Assembly (NCBI GenBank): GCA_036495425.1
Contig: DASXMW010000330.1
Location: 1-34,628, forward strand
Length of the DNA stretch: 34,628 nucleotides
Direction: 5' to 3'
Origin: Bog-532 sp036495425
GTDB lineage: Bacteria; Actinomycetota; Actinomycetes; Streptosporangiales; Streptosporangiaceae
Each line of letters opens with the position of its first letter. Position 1 is the stretch's first letter. The notes below the pieces were generated by a model. That model worked only from the letters and a program-made list of their open reading frames with translations, searched no databases and was not told the origin of the DNA. Shown piece after piece: positions 1 to 7,362 of the stretch. The translations under genes and the position numbers were made by a program.

Positions 1-25
1 CGGCCCGGACGGGGGGCGCCGGCTC

Positions 26-1309
26 CTAGCGGTCAGCGGCTAACGGGGCGCCGGGCACGGGAGTGCTGAGGGCCAGGCCGGCCAGCGGGTTCTCGTCGCA
101 GGCCCGGTCGGGCGGCCGGCGGCCGATGGTGACCGGCACCGGGCGGCCGGCCCCGCCGGCCCGCGGGCCGCGGGCGGGCTCGGTGCGGTGCGAGTGGTCG
201 CCGGACGGGCGCGGGGCCGGGGCGCGCCCGGCGGCCGCGGCCAGGGCCTGCTCGCCGTGGCCCTTGACGCACTCGGGATCCGGGCCGTCCAGGGGCAGGC
301 CGGTGAAGAACTTGGCCGCCATGCAGCCGCCCCGGCAGGCGTCATAGGCCGAGCAGGACGTGCAGGCCCCGCCGCCCTGGGGCTGGCGCAGCTCGGTGAA
401 CAGCTCCGACGTCCGCCACACGCCGGCGAACCCGCCCGGCGCGCGGACGTTGCCGGCCAGGAAGTTGTCGTGGATGGCGAACGGGCAGGCGTACACGTCG
501 CCGACCGGGTCGATCAGGCACACCACCCGGCCGGCCCCGCACAGGTTGAGGCCGGGCAGCGCGCTGCCGTAGGCGGCCAGGTGGAAGAACGAGTCCCCGG
601 TCAGCACCTGCTCGCCCCGGGCCACCAGCCAGTCGTACAGCTCGCGCTGCTGGCCGGCGGTGGGGTGCAATTCGTCCCAGACGTCGGCACCGCGGCCGGA
701 CGGGCGCAGCCGGGTCAGCCGCAGCTGGGCGCCGTACCGGTCGGCGATGGCCTTGAACTCGTCCAGCTGGCCGATGTTCTGCCGGGTGCAGACGACCGAG
801 ATCTTGAACCCGGCGAAGCCCGCCTCGGCCAGGCTGGCCATGGCGGTCAGCGCGGTGGCGTACGAGCCCGGGCCGCGGACGGCGTCGTTGACCTCGGCGG
901 TCGCGCCGTCCAGGGAGATCTGCACGTCCACGTAGTCGCTGGCCGCCAGCTGCCGGGCCACGTCCGGGGTGATCTTGACCCCGTTGGTCGAGAACTTGAC
1001 CCCGACGTGGTGGTCGGTGGCGTACCGGACCAGCTCCCAGAAGTCGGGCCGGACGGTGGGCTCACCGCCGCCGATGTTCACGTAGAACACCTGCATGCGC
1101 TCGAACTCGTCGATGACGGCCCGGCATTCCGCGGTGCTCAGCTCACGCGGGTCCCGGCGGCCGGAACTGGACAAGCAGTGCCGGCAGGACAGGTTGCAGG
1201 CGTAGGTCAGCTCCCAGGTCAGGCAGATCGGCGCGTCCAGGCCGAACTGGAACTGCTCGACCAGGGGCAGCGGCTGCCCGGCGGGGGCCGTCGGCGTCCT
1301 AGTAGACAC
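26..1309 (-). CDS. mftC: Mycofactocin radical SAM maturase MftC
   Basis: This 427-aa radical SAM/SPASM enzyme modifies the C-terminal Val-Tyr of the MftA precursor during mycofactocin biosynthesis. The CX3CX2C cluster motif is C38/C42/C45 (ACNLSCRHC), followed by the GGGEPT SAM-binding motif. The C-terminal SPASM region carries the expected cysteines (LCGAG, ACPF, CTSC, CRGGC, DPEC), and the DWLVARGEQVLTGDSFFH and FFTGLPLDGPDPEC stretches are typical of MftC. The GTG start at 1309 lies inside the last codons of mftA (11-bp overlap), so translation is probably coupled; no later ATG/GTG precedes the conserved LVEQF region. The proline-rich tail ending in a RPPDRACDENP-like segment is normal for the family. 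The family is very clear. The oddity is that it follows mftA directly, with no mftB between them. Confidence 0.96.
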   Translation of the reverse strand: MSTRTPTAPAGQPLPLVEQFQFGLDAPICLTWELTYACNLSCRHCLSSSGRRDPRELSTAECRAVIDEFERMQVFYVNIGGGEPTVRPDFWELVRYATDHHVGVKFSTNGVKITPDVARQLAASDYVDVQISLDGATAEVNDAVRGPGSYATALTAMASLAEAGFAGFKISVVCTRQNIGQLDEFKAIADRYGAQLRLTRLRPSGRGADVWDELHPTAGQQRELYDWLVARGEQVLTGDSFFHLAAYGSALPGLNLCGAGRVVCLIDPVGDVYACPFAIHDNFLAGNVRAPGGFAGVWRTSELFTELRQPQGGGACTSCSAYDACRGGCMAAKFFTGLPLDGPDPECVKGHGEQALAAAAGRAPAPRPSGDHSHRTEPARGPRAGGAGRPVPVTIGRRPPDRACDENPLAGLALSTPVPGAPLAADR

Positions 1310-1439
1310 CGCACATGCCGTCGATCGAGACCTCCTCGATCAGCAGTTCTTCGGCCTGTGGTTCGGCGTCGGGGGCAGCTTGCTCGCTCGGCTCCGAGGG
1401 GGTGGTGCGGGCTTCGGCGATCGTGGCGGGTTCGCTCAT
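1299..1439 (-). CDS. mftA: Mycofactocin precursor peptide MftA
   Basis: A 46-aa ribosomally made precursor starting at ATG 1439 and ending in the diagnostic IDGMCGVY tail. MftC decarboxylates and crosslinks the terminal Val-Tyr, and the trimmed dipeptide becomes the mycofactocin redox core. The leader is acidic and low in complexity (many Glu, Pro and Ala), with the ELLIEEVSIDG segment preceding the core as in known MftA peptides. It overlaps mftC by 11 bp. It lies 122 bp from the likely start of the divergent mftR, with an inverted repeat in between that is a candidate operator. The C-terminal motif leaves little doubt. Confidence 0.96.
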   Translation of the reverse strand: MSEPATIAEARTTPSEPSEQAAPDAEPQAEELLIEEVSIDGMCGVY

Positions 1440-1482
1440 ACCTGCTCCTAGCTGCGAAGACGGCGCCGCAGAACCTTTTCGA

Positions 1483-1523
1483 CACCGTGTGACGAATGTT
1501 TTTTAATCTTACTTCACACGGTG
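1483..1523. promoter_or_regulatory. Candidate MftR operator (inverted repeat) in mftA/mftR divergent promoter
   Basis: Perfect 10-bp inverted repeat: CACCGTGTGA at 1483-1492 and TCACACGGTG at 1514-1523, separated by 21 AT-rich bases. It lies between the mftA start (1439) and the mftR start (1562), where a TetR-type autorepressor would bind. Sequence and position are seen; the binding protein is inferred. Confidence 0.6.
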
Positions 1524-1561
1524 ACGCAATCAAGAGGCAGGGCTACCATTTGAGGGAATTC

Positions 1562-2227
1562 ATGGACGATCTTCAGCCCGCTCCAGACGCAGCCGCCCGC
1601 CGAGGCCGGCCTCCGGGCACCAGTCGGCGGACGCTGGCCTTGATCGCGCTCCGGTTGTTCACCGAGCAGGGCTTCGAGGAGACCACGATCGAGCAGATCG
1701 CGGCCGAAGCCGGGGTGAGCCGGCGCACCTTCTTCCGGTACTTCGACTCCAAGGCCAGCGCCCTGTGGGGTGAGTTCGACTCCGAGGTCGACGTGATCCG
1801 GGCCGCGCTGGCCGAGGTGCCGGACCAGGTGCCGATGATGGACGCGATCCGGCAGGTGGTGGTGGCGGCCAACCACTACCGGGCCGAGGACGTGCCCGAG
1901 TTGCGGGCCCGGATGAACCTGATCGGGTCGGTGCCGGCCCTGGCCGCCAGCGCCACCGTGCACTACGACGCCTGGGAGCGGGTGGTCAGCGAGTTCGTCG
2001 GGGCCCGGACCGGGCAGCCGCCGTGGTCGCTGTACCCGCTGGTGGTGGGGCGGTCCACGCTGGCCGCGTGCCGGGCCGCCTACGACCGCTGGAGCGCCCG
2101 GGCCGACGCCGACCTGACCGTGTACCTGGACGCGGCCCTGACCGCGCTGGCCGCCGGTTTCGCCGCGGGCGGGCCGGCGTTCGCCGAGCCCGGCCCGGGC
2201 GGCCACCTGGCTACACCGCCTCGGTGA
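1562..2227 (+). CDS. mftR: TetR-family regulator of the mycofactocin locus (MftR)
   Basis: A 221-aa TetR-type repressor. The N-terminal helix-turn-helix (about residues 20-65, RLFTEQGFEETTIEQIAAEAG then SRRTFFRYFDSKASALW) is followed by an all-helical ligand domain with the MftR-like sequence DEVDVIRAALAEVP-type region seen in mycofactocin regulators. I chose ATG 1562 because GAGGGA sits 5-10 nt upstream; an in-frame ATG at 1496 would add 22 residues but has no ribosome site and would cover the operator. It is divergent from mftA/mftC, as usual. Characterised MftR proteins respond to acyl-CoA; whether this one does is inferred. Its 3' end overlaps the convergent LysR gene by 17 bp. Confidence 0.88.
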   Translation: MDDLQPAPDAAARRGRPPGTSRRTLALIALRLFTEQGFEETTIEQIAAEAGVSRRTFFRYFDSKASALWGEFDSEVDVIRAALAEVPDQVPMMDAIRQVVVAANHYRAEDVPELRARMNLIGSVPALAASATVHYDAWERVVSEFVGARTGQPPWSLYPLVVGRSTLAACRAAYDRWSARADADLTVYLDAALTALAAGFAAGGPAFAEPGPGGHLATPPR

Positions 2228-3101
2228 TGTCGGCCAGCAGGGCCTGGGCGGCGGCCGACAGCCGGCGGCCCTGGGCCACGGCCAGGGAGATGTTCCAGGT
2301 CAGGTCGGCCCCGGTGACGGTCAGCAGGGCCACCCCGGACTGCGCGGCCAGTTCCCGGGCCGACGAGGCCGGCAGCAGCGCGACCCCGAGCCCGGTGCGG
2401 ACCATGGCCACCGTGGTCTGGTAGTCGGTGACCTCGAACCGGACCGTCCGCTGCAGGCCGCGGGCGGCGAAGGCCCGGTCGGCCACGGCCCGGTTGCCCC
2501 AGCCCGCCGGGGCCTCGATGAACGGGACCTGCGCCGCCTCGGCCAGGTCGATACGGGCGCGCCCGGTGTAGCGCCCGTCCGGCGGGGCCAGCAGCAGCAG
2601 GTGCTCGGAGGCGAGCAGCCGGGCGGTGATGCCGGGCGGCGGCGGGCCCGCCAGCGCCACCAGGGCCAGGTCGAGCGCGCCCTCGCGCAGGTCCCGCAGG
2701 TGGGCCGCGGTGCCCTCGGCGGCCTGCCGGGCCTGCACCACCACGTCCGGGTGGGCCGCGGAGAACCGGCCCAGCACGGCGGCCATGTCGAGCGGGCCGG
2801 TCGACAGCATCATGCCCAGCGTCACCGAACCGCGCAGCCCGCCGCGCACCGCGGCCACCGCGTCCCGCGCGCCCTGCGCGGCGGCCAGGGTGGCCCGGGC
2901 CTCCGGCAGCAGCGCCGACCCGGCGCCGGTCAGCGCCACCCGGCGCCGGGTCCGCTCGAACAGCGGGGCGTTCAGCTCGCGCTCGAGCCGGGTGATGGCC
3001 GCGGACACGGCCGACTGGACCACGTGGGCCCGGCGGGCCCCGCGGGTGAAGCTCAGTTCTTCGGCCACGGCGACGAAGTACTCCAGCTGATGGAGTTCCA
3101 C
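2211..3101 (-). CDS. LysR-family transcriptional regulator
   Basis: A LysR-type regulator of 296 aa if started at GTG 3101. The winged HTH is at the N terminus (LHQLEYFVAVAEELSFTRGA, then QSAVSAAITRLERELNAPLFERT), followed by the two-lobed inducer-binding domain from about residue 85. An ATG at 3137 would add 12 residues (MIKISPNGDNDP) but lies inside a TCAT-N5-ATGA dyad that is a good LysR box, so the shorter start is preferred. Neither start has a strong ribosome site. It diverges from an MFS transporter gene and probably controls it. The effector cannot be told from sequence. Confidence 0.9.
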   Translation of the reverse strand: MELHQLEYFVAVAEELSFTRGARRAHVVQSAVSAAITRLERELNAPLFERTRRRVALTGAGSALLPEARATLAAAQGARDAVAAVRGGLRGSVTLGMMLSTGPLDMAAVLGRFSAAHPDVVVQARQAAEGTAAHLRDLREGALDLALVALAGPPPPGITARLLASEHLLLLAPPDGRYTGRARIDLAEAAQVPFIEAPAGWGNRAVADRAFAARGLQRTVRFEVTDYQTTVAMVRTGLGVALLPASSARELAAQSGVALLTVTGADLTWNISLAVAQGRRLSAAAQALLADITEAV

Positions 3102-3133
3102 CGGGTCATTATCACCGTTCGGGCTTATTTTTA

Positions 3134-3146
3134 TCATCGAAAATGA
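3134..3146. promoter_or_regulatory. LysR box (T-N11-A) between LysR gene and MFS gene
   Basis: TCAT-N5-ATGA dyad fitting the T-N11-A rule for LysR operators, in the 120-bp divergent region between the LysR start (3101) and the transporter start (3222). A GATCAG hexamer also occurs twice (3145-3150 and 3176-3181), possibly marking activation sites. Binding is inferred. Confidence 0.5.
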
Positions 3147-3221
3147 TCAGTACTTGGAGATGATTCTCTGCTGGCGATCAGTTGAGCTAGGTGTGCCGAG
3201 ATCACCATGGCAGGAGGAGCA

Positions 3222-4496
3222 ATGACGTCGTTGACCCGTACCGGCCGGCCGGGCTTCCGGGCCGCGGACCAGGCCGAGCCCCAGTCCGGGCCGGCCCCCG
3301 GGCCGGGGGCGCCGCCGTCGGCGCGGCGGCACCGGGCCGGGTTCTGGCTGGTGGCCTACGCGTTCGCGGTGACGATGGCGTTCTCGGCCGTGCCCACGCC
3401 GCTGTACGTGCTGTACCAGGCCCGCGACGGGTTCGGCTCGCTCACGCTGACCGTGATCTTCGCGGTCTACGCGGCCGGGGTGGCGGTCAGCCTGCTGCTG
3501 GCCGGGCACCTGTCCGACTGGGCCGGGCGGCGCCGGATGCTGGCCGCCGCCATCGTGGTCAACCTGGCCTCCGGGGTGCTGTTCCTGACCTGGCTGTCCG
3601 TGCCCGGCCTGCTGGTGGCCCGGTTCGTGTCCGGGATCAGCATCGGCCTGCTGACCGCGACCGCCACCGCGCACCTGACCGAACTGCACCGGGCGAGCCG
3701 GGCCGGCTCGGGCCGAGGCGGGGGCTCGGCCGACGCCGTCGCCACCGCGGCCAACCTGGGCGGGATCGGGCTCGGCCCGCTGCTGGCCGGCCTGCTGGCC
3801 CAGTACGCCCCCGACCCGCTGCACCTGCCCTACTGGGTGGCCGAAGGCCTGCTGGTCGTGGGCCTGCTGATCCTGGCCGTGGTCCCGGAGACCGTGACCC
3901 GGCCCGGGCCCCGTCCGGCCTACCGGCCGCAGCGGGTCAGCGTCCCGGCCGCCAGCCGGCCGGCGTTCTTCGCCGCCGGGGCCGCCGGTGGCGTGGTGTT
4001 CGCGGTGTTCGGCCTGTTCAACTCGCTGGCCCCCAGCTTCCTGGCCGGCCCCCTGCACCAGCACTCGCACGCCCTGGCCGGGGTCGCCGCGTTCATCGTG
4101 TTCGGCGCGGCCGCGGTCAGCCAGATCCTGCTGGCCCGGACCCGGCAGGGCCGGCTGCTCCGGCTCGGCATCGCCGCGCTGGCGGCGGGCATCATCGCGG
4201 TCACCGTCGCGGTCTGGGTCACCAGCCTGCCGCTGCTGCTGATCGGCGGCGTCCTGGCCGGGGCGGGCGGCGGCGCCACCTTCAAGGGCGCGGTGTCGAC
4301 GGTCATCGCCATCGCCCCGCCCCAGTCCCGCGGCGAGTCCCTGGCCGGCTTCTTCCTGGCCGCCTACCTGGGCCTGGCCGTTCCCGTGGTCGGGCTGGGC
4401 GTCGCCACCCAGTACCTGTCCGCCCCCGGCGCCCTGCTCATCTTCGCCGCCGTCCTGCTAGCCGCCCTGGCCGCCGTCAGCCGCCGCCTCCTGTAG
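3222..4496 (+). CDS. MFS transporter
   Basis: A 424-aa major facilitator superfamily protein with about 12 hydrophobic helices. The MFS signature between helices 2 and 3 is visible (GHLSDWAGRRRMLA, close to G-x3-D-x2-GRR). A charged, proline-rich cytoplasmic N terminus of about 40 residues precedes helix 1. ATG 3222 is chosen because GGAGGAG ends just before it; the ATG at 3207 lacks such a site. It diverges from a LysR regulator, a common arrangement for a regulated exporter. The substrate is not predictable. The last 39 bp overlap the convergent SRPBCC gene. Confidence 0.92.
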   Translation: MTSLTRTGRPGFRAADQAEPQSGPAPGPGAPPSARRHRAGFWLVAYAFAVTMAFSAVPTPLYVLYQARDGFGSLTLTVIFAVYAAGVAVSLLLAGHLSDWAGRRRMLAAAIVVNLASGVLFLTWLSVPGLLVARFVSGISIGLLTATATAHLTELHRASRAGSGRGGGSADAVATAANLGGIGLGPLLAGLLAQYAPDPLHLPYWVAEGLLVVGLLILAVVPETVTRPGPRPAYRPQRVSVPAASRPAFFAAGAAGGVVFAVFGLFNSLAPSFLAGPLHQHSHALAGVAAFIVFGAAAVSQILLARTRQGRLLRLGIAALAAGIIAVTVAVWVTSLPLLLIGGVLAGAGGGATFKGAVSTVIAIAPPQSRGESLAGFFLAAYLGLAVPVVGLGVATQYLSAPGALLIFAAVLLAALAAVSRRLL

Positions 4497-4967
4497 CAGG
4501 GACCGCAGGAGGTCCTCGGTGTGGTCGAAGTCGGCCAGGAGGCCGTCGTACCTGTCCATGTGGTCGCGGCCGGCCTGGTCGCGGAAGGCCAGCTTGTAGG
4601 TCATCGTGGTCACGCCGCCGGTCTCGCGCAGATCGATCGATTCGACGGCCTCCACCTCGGGCCAGCCGTCGAACCGCCAGGTCTGGGCGGTCCGGGCCGG
4701 GGGCTCGATCTCCAGGTAGGTGCCACGGAACGAGCACTCGGTGCCGTCGGGGGTCACCATGACGATGTGGTAGTTCCCCCCGACCCGCAGGTCGATCGAG
4801 CAGACCGTGACCGTCTCGTCGAAGGGAGCGAACGTTTTCCGCACGTGCTCGGGTTTCGTGCCGGCGTCGAAGACGAGCTGAATCGGGGCGTCGAACTCGC
4901 GGGTGATGACGATGTCGAGGTCGTTCGGGAACTGGATGACCGCTGATCCACGGTGGTTGGGTGCCAC
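4458..4967 (-). CDS. AHSA1/START-domain (SRPBCC) protein
   Basis: About 169 aa of the AHSA1/SRPBCC family, a helix-grip fold with a hydrophobic ligand cavity. Typical pieces are the opening ITREFDAPIQLVFDA, the central GGNYHIVMVTPDG and FRGTYLEIEPPARTAQTWRF, and a C-terminal amphipathic helix. GTG 4967 is preferred: AGGGAG lies about 7 nt upstream, whereas the GTG at 4973 is too close to it. In-frame sequence further upstream looks non-coding. It lies 129 bp downstream of the AraC gene on the same strand and could be cotranscribed. Such proteins often accompany stress or drug regulators; no specific function is claimed. Confidence 0.87.
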   Translation of the reverse strand: MAPNHRGSAVIQFPNDLDIVITREFDAPIQLVFDAGTKPEHVRKTFAPFDETVTVCSIDLRVGGNYHIVMVTPDGTECSFRGTYLEIEPPARTAQTWRFDGWPEVEAVESIDLRETGGVTTMTYKLAFRDQAGRDHMDRYDGLLADFDHTEDLLRSLLQEAAADGGQGG

Positions 4968-5044
4968 TGCCACTCTCCCTGTCGTCGTAGCTATCGGCGC
5001 ACGGTGACGCACGGCGGGTAGACGATCGGGGCCGCGGCTTCTCA

Positions 5045-5076
5045 TCGGCGGCGACAGGGTTCGGCGGCGACAGGGT
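5045..5076. repeat. Tandem 16-bp direct repeat (two units)
   Basis: Two perfect adjacent copies of TCGGCGGCGACAGGGT (5045-5060 and 5061-5076) in the 129-bp gap between the AraC stop and the SRPBCC start. Nothing else was recognised in this gap. Likely a simple slippage or duplication product. Confidence 0.85.
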
Positions 5077-5096
5077 GATGTCAGCGGCCAGGTGGG

Positions 5097-6113
5097 TCAG
5101 GCCCCGACGGGGCTGGCGCCGGCCTCCGTGGCCAGCAGACGCTGGGCGTCCTGGCCGGGCGGGACGCCGAACAGGCGGCGGTACTCCCGGCTGAACTGGG
5201 ACGGGCTGTCGTAACCGACGGCGTAGCCCACCGCGGCGACGTCGCCGGGAGCGGCCAGCAGCTCAACGCGGGCGCGCTGCAGGCGAAGCTGCTTCTGGTA
5301 CTGGAGCGGGCTCATCGCGGTGACGGCGCGAAAGTGGCGGTTGAGGGTGGGCACGCTCACGCCGACGTGATCGGCCAGGTCGGCGATGCGGATGGGCTGG
5401 TCGTAGTGCTCGGCCAGCCAGCGGACGGCCCGCCCGACCAGGGACACCCGGCTGCCGGCCAGGCCGATCCGGCGCACGGCGGCCGCGTGCGGCCCGTTCA
5501 TCAGCCGCCAGTGGATCTCCCGCTCGGCCGCCGGGCCCAGCACCGCGAAGTCCTGCGGCCGCTCAGCCAGCCGCAGCAACCGCAGCACCGCGTCGACCAG
5601 ATCGTCGCTCGCGTCGCTGACCACGATGCCGGCGACTCCGTCCGGGGGGACGACCCCCCTGGACCCCCCGATTCCCGCGCTGGCACTCGCCGTAGGACCG
5701 GCCACTCGCCCGGGCGCAAGGCCCGGGACTCGCTGGGCCGGATAGATCGACTCGCCGTTGCCCGCTGTGGTACCAGTTTGGAGGAGGAGGTCGGCGATGA
5801 CGTGCTCCTTCAGGGGGAGGCCGAGGCCGAGGAAGGGCTCGGTGGGGGTGGCCCGGGTGACCTGGGCGCTGAGGGGCAGGTCGACGGTGGCGATCAGGTA
5901 CTGGCCGGCCTGGTAGTCGTAGACCCGGTCGGCCAGCACGGTGCGCTTGGCGCCCTGGGCGATGAGGGCCAGCACCGGGCGGGTCACGTCGCTGAGCGGC
6001 TCGGTGACCCGGAGGGCCCGGGACAGGGTCAGGCCGGGCAGCCAGTCCGGGTGCCGGCCTGACGTGCCGGCCAGCCGGTCGATGCACGCGGCCAGCTCGG
6101 GCAGATTGCGCAT
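5097..6113 (-). CDS. AraC-family regulator with N-terminal AraC_N cupin-like domain
   Basis: 338 aa. Residues about 20-115 match the AraC_N (type I regulator) ligand domain (PVLALIAQGAKRTVLADRVYDYQAGQYLIATVDLP), and the C-terminal ~100 residues are a double-HTH AraC domain (PIRIADLADHVGVSVPTLNRHF, then AVGYDSPSQFSREYRRLFG). It is longer than the usual ~300 aa because a Gly/Ser/Pro-rich stretch of about 40 residues is inserted between LLLQTG and VAGIVVSDAS. The corresponding DNA (about 5640-5775) contains two strong hairpins, suggesting an in-frame insertion. It diverges from an aldo/keto reductase, a common pair in which the regulator controls the reductase. Start is ATG 6113; the ribosome site is weak. 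Confidence 0.9.
   Translation of the reverse strand: MRNLPELAACIDRLAGTSGRHPDWLPGLTLSRALRVTEPLSDVTRPVLALIAQGAKRTVLADRVYDYQAGQYLIATVDLPLSAQVTRATPTEPFLGLGLPLKEHVIADLLLQTGTTAGNGESIYPAQRVPGLAPGRVAGPTASASAGIGGSRGVVPPDGVAGIVVSDASDDLVDAVLRLLRLAERPQDFAVLGPAAEREIHWRLMNGPHAAAVRRIGLAGSRVSLVGRAVRWLAEHYDQPIRIADLADHVGVSVPTLNRHFRAVTAMSPLQYQKQLRLQRARVELLAAPGDVAAVGYAVGYDSPSQFSREYRRLFGVPPGQDAQRLLATEAGASPVGA
5644..5727. repeat. Hairpin-rich in-frame insertion within the AraC gene
   Basis: Two inverted repeats inside the coding region: GGGGGG-ACGA-CCCCCC (5644-5659) and CCCGGGC-GCAAG-GCCCGGG (5709-5727). They fall exactly where the AraC_N family is normally contiguous, and the translated stretch is low-complexity. 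It resembles a small palindromic element kept in frame; its identity is unknown. Confidence 0.5.
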
Positions 6114-6261
6114 GGCCCCATTCAGCCAGAGTTGATCCGATCGGGCAAGGCCCCGAGCTCATCGGTCTAGGGCGATCAGCAGCTCTCGTGGTCGGATGGA
6201 AGCAGCCGGGCAGCCGGCTGATCGTATCCGTCAACCTGCCACGACCAATCGGGAGCCTTCC

Positions 6262-7332
6262 TTGCCGGTGGATTCGTACGTGACCCTGGGCCGGTCCGGC
6301 CTGCGGGTGAGCCCGTTCACGCTGGGCACCATGACGTTCGGCAACGACCTGGGCTGGGGCACCAGCCCGGAGGAGTCGGCCCGCATCCTGGCCGCCTACC
6401 TGGACCGGGGCGGCAACTCGGTCGACACCGCCAACATCTACACCAACGGCCACTCAGAAGAGATCATCGGCGACTGGTTCGCCGCCCATCCGGGACGGCG
6501 CGACCGGGTGGTGCTGGGGACCAAGTTCTTCGGCAACCTGTACGCCGGGGACCCCAACGGCGGCGGGGCCGGGCGCAAGGGCATCGTCCAGCAGCTGGAG
6601 AACTCGCTGCGACGGCTGCGGACCGACTACGTGGACCTGTACTGGCTGCACAACTTCGACCCGGTGACCCCCATCGAGGAGACCCTGCGCGCCCTGGACG
6701 ACCTGGTGGCCGCGGGCAAGGTCCGCTACCTGGGCCTGTCCGACCTGCCGGCCTGGAAGGTGGCCGAAGCCGCCACCATCAGCCAGTTCCGTGGCTGGGT
6801 CGCGGTCACCGCGCTGCAGCTGGAGTACTCGCTGCTGGCCCGCACCCCCGAGGCCGAGCTGATTCCGGCCGCCCGCGACCTGGGCATCGGGGTCCTGCCC
6901 TGGAGCCCGCTGAAGAACGGGCTGCTGTCCGGCAAGTACGGCCGGGACCAGGGCGCCCCGGCCGACAGCGCCCGGGCCGGCCGGCCGGAGATCTTCGGCG
7001 CGCCCAGCGAGCACGACTTCGAGGTGATCGCGGCCGTCCGGGACGTGGCCGCCGAGGCCGGGGCCAGCCCGGCCGCGGCCGCGCTGGCCTGGGTGCAGGG
7101 CCAGCCCGGGATCACCTCCACGATCATCGGGGCCCGCCGGGTCACCCAGCTGGAGGACAACCTGGCCGCCCTGGACGTGACCCTCAGCGCCGACCAGCGG
7201 GCCCGGCTGGACAAGCTGTCCACCCCGGAGCTGCCCTTCCCGGGCTGGGCCAACCGCCTCGCACCCGCCCTCCAGTTCGCCGGGGCCACCGTGGACGGCC
7301 AGACCACCGGCCGGGCCCTGCCGGGGGCATGA
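6262..7332 (+). CDS. Aldo/keto reductase
   Basis: About 356 aa, a NADP(H)-dependent (beta/alpha)8 reductase of the AKR superfamily. Visible are the N-terminal YVTLGRSGLRVSPFTLGTMTFG, the catalytic Asp/Tyr region (GNSVDTANIYTNGHSEEIIG), the Lys (VVLGTKFF) and His (LYWLHNFDPVTPIEETLRAL), plus the cofactor-binding end GITSTIIGARRVTQLEDNL. TTG 6262 is preferred because GGGAG lies 6 nt upstream; GTG 6268 is the alternative, and an ATG at 6196 would add a non-conserved tail. It diverges from an AraC regulator that likely controls it. The substrate is unknown. A short GC palindrome follows the stop. Confidence 0.9.
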   Translation: MPVDSYVTLGRSGLRVSPFTLGTMTFGNDLGWGTSPEESARILAAYLDRGGNSVDTANIYTNGHSEEIIGDWFAAHPGRRDRVVLGTKFFGNLYAGDPNGGGAGRKGIVQQLENSLRRLRTDYVDLYWLHNFDPVTPIEETLRALDDLVAAGKVRYLGLSDLPAWKVAEAATISQFRGWVAVTALQLEYSLLARTPEAELIPAARDLGIGVLPWSPLKNGLLSGKYGRDQGAPADSARAGRPEIFGAPSEHDFEVIAAVRDVAAEAGASPAAAALAWVQGQPGITSTIIGARRVTQLEDNLAALDVTLSADQRARLDKLSTPELPFPGWANRLAPALQFAGATVDGQTTGRALPGA

Positions 7333-7336
7333 ACCG

Positions 7337-7350
7337 GCCCCGGCCGGGGC
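7337..7350. terminator. Short GC palindrome after aldo/keto reductase
   Basis: Perfect 14-bp palindrome GCCCCGGCCGGGGC followed by CAAAAC, 5 nt after the reductase stop and just before the MetE-like gene. It could weakly terminate or attenuate, but there is no T-run. Confidence 0.3.
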
Positions 7351-7362
7351 AAAACACCAGCG

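Noticed and set aside
188..1492. Long plus-strand open frame (434 aa) opposite mftC and mftA
   Set aside because: Low-complexity Gly/Arg/Ala/Val translation with no domain; it lies antisense to clear mft genes and results from high GC.
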